DNA of 64,000 bases, taken from contig CM046451.1 of assembly GCA_025506515.1 (NCBI GenBank), positions 68,310,783 through 68,374,782 of the forward strand, read 5' to 3'. Within the stretch, counting starts at the first letter, position 1, and each line of letters starts with the position of its first letter. The stretch comes from Flaveria trinervia. Its lineage: Eukaryota; Streptophyta; Magnoliopsida; Asterales; Asteraceae. A program made the translations under genes and the position numbers. A model generated the notes under the pieces. It was given only the letters and a program-made list of their open reading frames with translations, was not told where the DNA came from and did no database searches. Positions 55,846 through 64,000 of this stretch are shown piece by piece.

Positions 55846-58563
55846 ATGGCAGCCATTTCCAAAACTGACATGGAAACTGGAACCATGAACAAGTCCCCAC
55901 TGATCACTCTTGATGAGTTTGATACCTGGTGTTTAAGAATGGAAGGTTTCATCTGGTCTCTTGATTCAAGAATGTGCGAGTCTATTGAGAATGGACCTTT
56001 CATACCCAGCACCCCTTCTGCTACTGGTGTTGGTATGATTCCCAAAGATGTGGCTAACTACTCTGATGAAGATAGGAAGAGAGTAGAGATTGATAGAAAA
56101 TCCATAACAGCTCTTCAAACTGCCCTTCCACTCTGTATACAGAGGTTTCAAGAAGTGTAAAACAGCCAAACAGCTGTGGGATGCACTAAAACTGATGTAT
56201 GAGGGTTCTTCTAAAGCCAAGGAGAACAAGAACGATCTCCTGAAACAGTAGTTTGAAAACTTCACCATCAAAACAGGTAAAACCATGACTCAGCATTACT
56301 TCAGGTATGTTGAGATTGTGGATACGTTAGTGGATGGAAGACTTTCTCTTGAAAACAGAGACATTGTAAGGAAGTTCATGTTCTCACATCCTAGGCAATG
56401 GACACACTACTGTGTGGTGATCAAAAGAACTGAAATTCTCAAAACTCTTACTCTAATAGAGTTATATGGGATTCTCAGTGGCTACCAGATGGAGATGAAC
56501 ATGCAAGGTTCATCTGGCAACTCTAGAAATCAAATGAGTTCAGCCCTACATGTGGTTGAAAGGGATAGCATAGAACCCAAACATCATCTCATATGCTACC
56601 CTGACAACTCACCCAAGGGTCCTTTCATCACCTTCCCAGAGACACCAAGGGAGAACTAACTCAAGGAAGCCCATTCTAAGAGACAAGCTCTTCCAAACTT
56701 TTGTGTCTTCTGATGAAAGTTATGGGAACTCTCTTTTCACTCTTGAAGACCTGGACTGTATCCATCCAGATGATCTGGAGTACATGGAAATAGTCCAGTA
56801 GATGGCTCTTTTCACTCACAGAGCCAAGAAGTTCTACAAAAGGACTGGAAGGAAGTTTCCAAGCAATGCAACCAGTGGAATGTTTGGACTGGACAAAGGC
56901 AAAGTCAAGTGTTACAACTGTAACTTGATGGGCCACTTTGCCAGAGAGTGTAAGGCACCTAGAACAAATGGTGGCCAAACATAATCCAAACCAAACTACA
57001 CTGACAAAGCTCACCAGAATGAGAAGTCAAACAGCAGGCCGCTGTTGCTGTTGAAGAAGGAGGCTTTGACTAGAGCTTTCAGGTGGAAGATGCCTCTCCA
57101 AACCAAGCACTAATGGCAGATCATGATGAAGCCAAGGTATTGGAACATCTCTGTACTTCTGAATGCATTGCTAAAGTTAACAGATACAGGTCCTACAACT
57201 TTGAAATGAGATATGATCTTGAGTCCTTAAATATTTTAAAATCTGATTTTAGAAAGTCTGAAAATGATTATAAGCTGAAAATAGAGGACTTAGAGAAAAC
57301 CATTTCAGTTCTAAAACATGAACACATAGATTTTAGGACTCAAATCAAAGATCTCATAACTAAGTTAACTGAGTGCCCGGCTAAGCTTGTGATTAGCAAA
57401 GTCAGGGCAGAAAAGAGTGTTCTTGAAGAAGAGACCTTCAAGAACATGATATCCTCATCCCTACACAACAACATGTGCTATCAAAATAGGCAGGGACTAG
57501 GATCCAATGAGATAGCTCCTCCATACACAATCTTGTCAGTAAGATCTCCTAGGTGTGGACCTTGTGAAGATGAGCTTCCTCTCATAGATCCTATGAGTGA
57601 AGAGGATGAAGAAGAGATAGTGAAGAATCCCTCTAAGAAGAGTGAAGAGGAGGATTCTAAGAAGGGCTACTATCCTTCTGAGGAGAAAGTGAAGACTGTG
57701 ATGCCAAGTCCATGAGAAAGAACTTGATCAAAAAGAGCAAAAGAAAGGCAAGGAAGGCTCAAGAGATCAAGGCTACTTTTGACTCTAAGCAGAAACAAGT
57801 TTTTATCTCTGAAGGGTTTAAAGTGGTAGGGACTGAAGACATCAACCAAAACTCTTCTGCTAAGAGTTCTAGTTCTTGTTCAACTCATCTCAGTAGCAGG
57901 AAGAAGACTGGTCTACTGTGTACCACTGCTGCATAGCCTGGACCATCACACTCCAAGCATAGTCCTCAGCCCAAGAGGATTGTCTCAGCATCTGCAAAGA
58001 TGAAGGTGGAGAAAGGATGTGATCAAAGACAGTCCTATTCCAAGGAAAAGGCTCTTGTGAAGAAAAAGGTAAATTGTGTCATGTGTGAAAGTACTACTCA
58101 TATTGCCAAGGATTGTCCTTTCAATCCTAAATGTACTGTACATATGACCAAAACAAAGACTTCAAAGAGTTTGAAGAAGATTCAAGCTTCGGAAGGAAAA
58201 CTTGTGTCCTTCGAAAGCTCAGAATCTAACAAGAAGGGAAGTGGAAAATTCCCTTCCGAAGAAAATTTGGTCTTGGAAGAAAGGAGTTCTTCCGAAGCAC
58301 TGAAGTCTATTGCAGTGTTTATAGAATCTTCCGAAGGTTCAGTCATCAAAACTTCTGAAGTTCCAAAAGCTTCCAAAGTTTTGAAGGTCAAGTCCAAGAC
58401 TCCAAAGGTGGTGTGGATGTCTAAGAAAGACCAACTGACTAAGATTTCTCCATCAACAATAGCTCCAGATCCTCTTAGTACAACCATAAGATCTATTACT
58501 GTTGAATTACCTTCTGTAAATGAGCCCAAGACAAGCAAGGCTTGGGTTTCCAAATGTAACTAA
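55846..58563 (+). pseudogene. gag: element F2 gag (two zinc knuckles)
   Basis: Start ATG at 55846 (MAAISKTDMETGTMNKSPLI). The N-terminal UBN2-type core is open to 56160 (RMEGFIWSLDSRMCESIENG, YSDEDRKRVEIDR), continuing after a frameshift at 56285-56659 (KFMFSHPRQWTHYCVVIKRT). The first knuckle is CYNCNLMGHFAREC (about 56911-56952). A 210-codon open block at 57083-57715 starts the coiled-coil section (SLNILKSDFRKSENDYKLKI). The second knuckle, CVMCESTTHIAKDC, is at about 58078-58119. The tail is Ser/Glu/Lys-rich, contains TTCCGAAG words and ends KAWVSKCN at a TAA (58561-58563). Breaks near 56160, 56235, 56660 and 57070. Confidence 0.86.
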
Positions 58564-58581
58564 TCATTTTCTTTGTGCAGG
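58555..58581 (+). other. splice-acceptor-like gag/pol junction of F2
   Basis: TGTAACTAATC (gag end with TAA stop; CTAAT resembles a plant branchpoint) is followed by the pyrimidine-rich ATTTTCTTTGTG and then CAG followed by GG at 58581. The pol frame has a TAA at 58557-58559, so frameshifting would have only one or two codons in which to happen. Confidence 0.5.
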
Positions 58582-59303
58582 GACAGCTAAAGACAGACAA
58601 AAATGTCTGGATCATAGACAGTGGCTGTTCCAGGAACATGACAGGCAATAGGTCACTACTCCAGAACTTTGAAAGGATTGATGGAGGACTAGTTGCTTTT
58701 GGAGGAGATGAAGGTGGTTACATTTCTGGAAGGGGAAAGGTCACAAATGGTAAGCTCAGCATAGAAAAGGTAAATTTTGTTAAGGAGGTTGGATACAATC
58801 TTCTGAGTGTATCTCAATTTTGTGATCAGAGTCATAACATGCTCTTTACTAAGCATGAGTGCATTGTTCATAAGCCTGGTGTGGTCATTCCTCATGAGCA
58901 TATCCTGCTTAGAGCCCCCAGGAAAGGAAACGTGTACAAGATGGATATGCAAGAAACCTCTCCCTCTAGAGAAGTTTCATGCTTTCTATCTAAAGCAAAT
59001 AGTGATGAGTCTTTCCTATGGCATAAAAGAATGTGTCATGTAAACTTTAAGAACATGAATAAGTTAATTAAGAATGACTTCGTAACTGGAATGCCAAAGA
59101 AAGAGTTTACAAGTGATGATCACTGTGTTGCATGCCTGAAAGGGAAGCAACATAAGGTATCTCACAAGCCTAAGGAAAAGAACTCCATCACTACACCCCT
59201 ACACTTGTTACATATGGATCTCTTTGGCCCCACCAGTGTAATGAGTTTAGGAAGGACCTTATACTATCTAGTGATCACAGATGACTTTACAAGATTCACT
59301 TAG
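58575..59303 (+). CDS. pol: element F2 pol, protease to integrase start (242 open codons)
   Basis: Protease WIIDSGCSRNMTGNRSLLQ at 58608-58665 has an intact catalytic DSG. Then come YNLLSVSQFCDQSHNMLF, the GAG-pre-integrase zinc region (LWHKRMCHVNFKNMNKL; CVACLKGKQHK) and the integrase start LLHMDLFGPTSVMSLG. The open frame ends at a TAG at 59301 where TGG (Trp) is expected. No ATG opens the frame at the right place; the protein most likely begins after the CAG at 58580, as an extension of gag or a spliced product. Confidence 0.85.
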   Translation: MQGQLKTDKNVWIIDSGCSRNMTGNRSLLQNFERIDGGLVAFGGDEGGYISGRGKVTNGKLSIEKVNFVKEVGYNLLSVSQFCDQSHNMLFTKHECIVHKPGVVIPHEHILLRAPRKGNVYKMDMQETSPSREVSCFLSKANSDESFLWHKRMCHVNFKNMNKLIKNDFVTGMPKKEFTSDDHCVACLKGKQHKVSHKPKEKNSITTPLHLLHMDLFGPTSVMSLGRTLYYLVITDDFTRFT

Positions 59304-60357
59304 ATTTTCTTCCTTAGAACTAAGGATGAGACTCCTGGGATTCTGAAGAGTTTTATCTTAAATATTGAGAATCAGTCTGATCACAAGGTCAAGATCATAA
59401 GATGTGATCAAGGAACCGAATTTAAGAACTAAATCCTTGATACATTTTTTGATGAAAAGGGTATTACAAGATAAATTAGTGCTCCCAGGACTTCTCAGCA
59501 AAATGGTGTTCCTGAGAGGAGAAACAGGACACTGATTGAAGCTGCAAAAACCATGTTGTCTAACTCTAAGCTGCCCATCACCTTCTGGGCAGAGACATTC
59601 AACACTGCCTGCTATGTGAATAATAGAGTTTTAGTGGTTAAGACTCATGGGAAGACCCCTTATGAACTTTGGCACAAGAGGAAACCTTTCATTGGTTTTC
59701 TCAGGTCATTGGATATCCTTGCACCATCTTGAATACCAAAGATCAAATTGCCAAGTTTGCTAAGAAATCAGATGATGGACACTTTATTGGATACTCTTCC
59801 CAAGCTAAGGATTATAGAGTATACAATCTCAGGACTAGAATTGTGAGTCAGCCAATGTGATTTTCAATGAACACACACCCTGTGTTGCTGGTTCTGGTCC
59901 GGATTAGTTATTTGATCTTGATTTGGTTACCAAATTTTTTAACAAATCTTGTGAAAATGTTTCAGGATCTGCAGAAAATTTAAATGCAGGTGATTCTGAT
60001 CCAAGATTTGAGCTAGGAAGATCTTCAAGTCATATATCTTCAGCTCTAGTTAGAACCACTTCTGCAAATGAGGTTTCTATCAGCACAACTATGACAAACT
60101 TAGCTTATACATCTGGTATGCCTTCAAATTCAAGCTTAGAGGCTCCACAACCAGATAAGAGAACCTCAATTGTGGAAGACAACAATGGTGGTAGTGATAG
60201 TGACCAAGAATTTCTTGATGCCACTAACCACACCACAGATGAGCACATCAATGATGTCACACACTACTTGGATCAAGTTTCACTTGAAAAGTGTGCTGAT
60301 GTGGTGGGAGAAACATCTTTGCCAGATCTAAATTTCTCAAATGTAGATCTTTCTTAA
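59304..60357 (+). pseudogene. pol: element F2 pol, rest of integrase
   Basis: Continues the integrase past the TAG: FFLRTKDET, RCDQGTEFKN (second catalytic Asp), then TAA codons at about 59431 and 59473 in place of sense codons. QQNGVPERRNRTL follows (catalytic Glu present), then ETFNTACYVNNRVLV and GYSSQAKDYRVYN. The C-terminal linker to RT (59923-60357) is open for 144 codons and Ser/Asp/Asn-rich. A frameshift lies near 59700. Confidence 0.82.
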
Positions 60358-60366
60358 CAACTTCCT

Positions 60367-62101
60367 GTGATCCCTCTGCTTAGGATCCACAAGTCTCATC
60401 CTACCACAAACATCATTGGAGATGTTGTCTCAGGGGTAAAAACAAGAGGACAAACCCATGAAGAAAATGTTTGTCTTCACTCTTGTTTTCTATCCCAGAT
60501 AGAGCCAAAGAAAGTTGATGAAGCTCTAAAGGATGGAAGATGGGTTGAAGCTATGCAACAAGAGCTACTTCAATTCAAAAGGCAGAAAGTTTGGAACCTC
60601 TGTCCTCTTCCTTCTGGAAGACTACCATTAGAACCAAATAGGTGTTTAGGAACCAGAAGGATGATAGAGGCATCATCATCAAGAATAAAGCTAGACTGGT
60701 TGTTCAAGGATACACACAAGAAGAAGGGATTGACTACACTGATGTCTTTGCTCCTGTGGCAAGATTAGAGGCTGTTAGGATATTCCTGGCATTTGCTGCA
60801 TCCAAGAACTTCAAGGTATTTTAACATGATGTGAAGTGTGTCTTTATATATGGAGTGATAGATGAAGAGGTTATGTCACATAGCCACCTGGTTTTGTAGA
60901 TCCTGATCACCTTGATTATGTCTGCAAGCTTGACAAAGCTCTCTATGGGCTACATCAGGCACCCAGGAAATGGTATGAGACACTTTCTGAGTATCTCTGT
61001 AAACATGGATATAGGTGAGGTACTATAGATGGAACTCTCTTCATCAAAGGACGAGGAAAAGACATGCTGCTAGTTCAAGTATATGTGGATGACATCATCT
61101 TTGGTTCAACTAATCCAAAGCTCTGCAAAGACTTTGAGAAGCTGACGAAAGACAGATTTGAAATGAGTGCCATGGGGGAACTCAATTTCTTTCTGGGAAT
61201 TCAAGTGAAGCAAGTTGAAGATGGCATCTTTATAAGTCAGTCAAAGTATGTTCAGGACATACTCAAGAGGTTCAATATGACTGACTGTAAGATTGCTAAG
61301 ACACCTATAGCCAGAAACCACTCCCTTGGTCCTGATCTTGAGGGGGAGTGTGTAGATGAACACTTATATAGGGCTATGATTGGGTCTCTTATGTATCTTA
61401 CTGCTAGCAGGCCTGATATCATGTTTGCTACATGCATTTGTGCAAGATATCAAGCCAACCCTAAGATGTCTCACCTTATCACTATCAAGAGGATTCTAAG
61501 ATACCTTAAAGGTGCATCAACACTTGGCCTATGGTATCCCAAGAATTCTGACTTCAATCTGTATGCCTATACAGATAGTGATTATGGTGGTTGCAACATG
61601 ACAGCAAAGTCTACATCTGGGGGATGTCAGTTTCTTGGTGGAAGGGTTGTCTCATGGCAATGCAAGAAACAATCCTGTGTCTCTGCATCAACTGCTGAAG
61701 TGCTTTGGATTCAGAATCAAATGCTAGACTATGGACTAAACTTCAAGGAGACTCCCATTCACATAGACAACAATAGTGCTATCTCAATCATAGAGAATCC
61801 TGTGTAGCACTCAAGGACAAAGCACATCAATATCAGGTATCATTTAATAAGAGATAACTATGAAAATGGATTAATTAAACTAGTCAAGGTTCACACAGAT
61901 GAATAATATGCTAATCTGTTTACAAAGGCCTTTGATGAACAAAGATTTAAATATCTAATATCAGTTATTGGGATGATCAACCTTGAGTATTTTTTTCTTA
62001 AAACTAATTCTTATTATTTCTTAAAATATGTGTGTCCTAAGTTGTCTAAGTTCATCACTTTCATAAGCTCATGTTTTTCTTGGATTAAAATCTTTTTCTG
62101 A
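60367..62101 (+). pseudogene. pol: element F2 pol, RT and RNase H
   Basis: RT starts near 60390 (HPTTNIIGDVVSGVKTRGQ), then KARLVVQGYTQEEGIDYTDV; a TAA falls where the usual QMDVKSAF motif begins (about 60823). The catalytic YVDDIIFGST (61081-61110) is intact within an open 247-codon stretch, 61064-61807. RNase H has YTDSDYGGC, but STAE runs straight into VLWIQNQ: about a dozen residues (the AEYIAA segment of B1) are missing in frame. The open stretch ends at ENPV-TAG where CAG is expected. The C-terminus reads LFTKAFDEQRFKYL and ends near 62101. Confidence 0.85.
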
Positions 62102-62717
62102 AGACTTTCCTTAGATTATTTGAAAATTTCATACTTCGGAAGTTATACTTTGAACTTCGGAAGCAAATCATGTCTTCAAAATAATAACTGTCTAAGAAAT
62201 TTACCTTCGGAAGAGCTCTCAGATTTATCTTCCGAAGCTTAAATTTTTATCTCAGACACATACTTATTTTTAAGAACCATTTACTTCTGAAGCAAAATTA
62301 ACTCTCGGAAGCTTTGTAGTTTTACATACAAAGCATTCAAGTTTAAATTTCTCTTCCAAAGCAAAATTCTCAAATCTCTCAGGAAATTCTTCCGAAGTCA
62401 TTTTAGCTTTGAAAGCTTTTTAATTAAAACTTCCGAAGTGGGACCGACATCCGGATTTCAAAATTAACCTTCGGAAGCCTTTTGAATTCCAAGAAAACTA
62501 CTTTTTGAGCAAAAGTAAACTACTATTTCAGAGGTGGGACCGACATCCGGATTTCAAAGTTTATCCACTTTCATTAAACTTTATCTGAAATACTTTTCAC
62601 ATGTATACTCAACGGTTTCCCCCTCTTTCTATCATTTGTTCTTCCTCCAAACCTAAAAACCCAAATTTCTCTCTGAAAATTCTTTCTCTTCTTTCGTCAT
62701 CCTTAAGCTACTTCAAA
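62102..62717. other. pol-aORF spacer of F2
   Basis: Non-coding. CTTCGGAAG/CTTCCGAAG-type words occur at about 62133, 62155, 62205, 62230, 62305, 62390, 62430 and 62468, the same motif as in the F LTR. A 22-bp phrase containing GGGACCGACATCCGGATTTC occurs twice (62441 and 62537). Confidence 0.7.
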
Positions 62718-64000
62718 ATGGCCAACCTTGCTCACAGAAATGATCCCAACTTTACCATGCAACTACACAAACAACATAATCAGGTTGCTCTATTAAGCTC
62801 TGAGAAAGATCCACATTTCTCAGAGGTCTGCCATTTCTTATCTCTGTCAAACTACTTCACCTCCCTAACCATTGATCCTCCACTCTATGAGGATAATCTG
62901 CTAGATTTCTAGAAAACCTGCCAAGAGGTTGTTTTGGATGGGGAGAAGGCACTGTCTGCCACAGTGCAGGGGAGAACAGTCTTCATCACTCTGGCCATCA
63001 TCAACATGCATCTTCAGCTGGATGATGAAGAATGTGAGGTGTTCTTCCTAAAGGAAGTTGTCAATCATTCTTTTGAGCAAATGGGATATGAGTGAGATTT
63101 CTTTGTAAAGACCTTTAGGAAAGAGAAGGTCTCATCCCAATGGAGATTCCTGCTCCATGTGGTCATCCACAGCTTATCAAACAAGCATGGTGGATGGGAC
63201 CAGATTCTTGAGGATCTCTCCTTCATAATCCATGGATTGGTTCAAGGGGTCAAATTCAGGTATTCTCAATTTGTCTATACTAATTTACTTGCAAATTTAG
63301 ACTCCTTAGAATATTACATGTTTCCTAGATATGTCTAGTACATTCTTAACTGTTAACTGGGCTCATAGTTGAGGGAAACTGGTAACATTCTTAAATTGGG
63401 ACAGATGAAGCCCGACATCTTTAAACTACTGAGAAAGCTCACTGTTCGATTCTCTGGGGTAGAAACAGCCCTAGTCCCAAAAATATTAGAGCTCATTGCT
63501 CAAGGTGACAACCTAGTAGCACAAGCTAGTGTTGAACCACACCTGCTACTTCCCAACCACCCACACAGCCTCAAATCTCCATCACCTACCAAAGAAAATC
63601 CAAACGAACCCCTGCTCAGGCTATTCAGTCTGTAGAGGCCCCCATGTACTCAACCATACAGGAAGAAGTGGACACTGGAGCTCCCACTTCTCCTAAGGAG
63701 CAAACCACTCCCATCTCTTTAAGAATCAGCGCTGAGGTTCCTCATGCTCAACCTGATGAGCTTATTACCCAAACTGCCTTAAGCCATCACTCTAAGTCTT
63801 AACACTCAAGTGATCAACCTTCAGGGGACAATTACCATCCCCAGCCTATAAATCTCAACCAACCAATTCCCAACCTTGACTTCTATACTTATGAAGATAT
63901 AGGTTTCAGTGAGTATAATGAATCTCTCTTCTTTCCCCCTACTCAAAGAGAGATGAGTACTCCTGAGTCCCCTACATCTATCCCATATCAGTCACCTACA
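62718..64000 (+). pseudogene. element F2 aORF, N-terminal part (runs off the window)
   Basis: Start ATG at 62718 (MANLAHRNDPNFTMQLHKQ), chosen by analogy with B and C; an in-frame ATG at 62601 is also open. The shared domain follows: HNQVALLSSEKDPHFSEV, S.YFTSLTIDPPLYEDNLLDF. The frame then stops at a TAG where TGG would give the conserved FW. It continues with VVLDGEKALSATVQGRTVFI and LQLDDEE. A stop also lies at about 63094. From 63526 to the edge it matches the F1 tail. Pseudogene in its present form; function unknown. Confidence 0.72.

Larger units (their letters stand above)
54963..64000 (+). mobile_element. SIRE-like Ty1/copia element F2 (3' end beyond the window)
   Basis: Plus-strand element: LTR 54963-55761, PBS 55764-55775, gag 55846-58563, pol 58581-62101, spacer 62102-62717, aORF from 62718 to the edge. 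The offset of 11,615 bp to the F1 tail implies a full length of about 12.4 kb. Catalytic motifs of protease, integrase and RT are present, but nonsense codons (mostly TAG/TAA in place of TGG, CAG or CAA) and an RNase H deletion disable it. Confidence 0.9.

Overview
The window is repeat-dense nuclear DNA from a flowering plant. It is AT-rich, with LTR retrotransposons built on Ty1/copia and Ty3/gypsy plans, tRNA-iMet-type primer sites (TGGTATCAGAGC), microsatellites, and no recognisable host gene, rRNA, tRNA or CRISPR array. Element size (about 12.5 kb) and a long third ORF after pol point to the SIRE (Maximus) lineage of Ty1/copia. The third-ORF domain resembles proteins I remember from Asteraceae genomes, so a composite-family plant is my best guess, held weakly.

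Left two thirds (1-44450): four elements nested like boxes, all on the minus strand. D, an old Ty3/gypsy element, lies outermost: its gag C-terminus, protease and RT/RNase H are at 1-2364, and its gag N-terminus, leader, PBS and 5' LTR at 40469-44450. C (2365-40468), a SIRE-like copia element, interrupts D inside gag and has LTRs of 871 and 869 bp. C is itself interrupted by two copies of a second SIRE-like family. B1 (4444-17334, target duplication gtctt) sits in C's third ORF. B2 (25357-37906, target duplication aaatt) sits in C's gag. With B1 and B2 removed, C is about 12.65 kb. LTR divergence judged by eye (C most, B1 less, B2 least) agrees with the nesting order.

Middle (44451-50501): non-coding AT-rich DNA with a probable second gypsy-type LTR (E, 45767-48515), TA, CA and TAA microsatellites and a 46-bp tandem duplication.

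Right (50502-64000): a 5'-truncated copia element G (minus; RNase H, PPT, LTR) abuts plus-strand family F. F begins with the tail of one copy (F1, third ORF only). One LTR (54963-55761) then serves both as F1's 3' LTR, with a PPT before it, and as F2's 5' LTR, with a PBS after it. F2 continues through gag, pol and the start of its third ORF to the window edge. The F1 tail and F2 repeat each other at an offset of 11,615 bp, which predicts a full F element of about 12.4 kb.

In every SIRE-like copy the order is LTR, PBS, gag (UBN2-type core, CCHC knuckle, coiled coil, second CCHC knuckle), a short junction, pol (protease, GAG-pre-integrase, integrase, RT, RNase H), a non-coding spacer of several hundred bp, a long third ORF (aORF), PPT, LTR. 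Most reading frames are broken by frameshifts or nonsense changes, so no copy looks autonomous. The most interesting signals are: (1) a branchpoint-like plus splice-acceptor-like sequence just after the gag stop in all four copies; (2) a conserved non-env-like domain at the start of the aORF; (3) family-specific short motifs and hairpins recurring in the LTR, the gag linker and the pol-aORF spacer.
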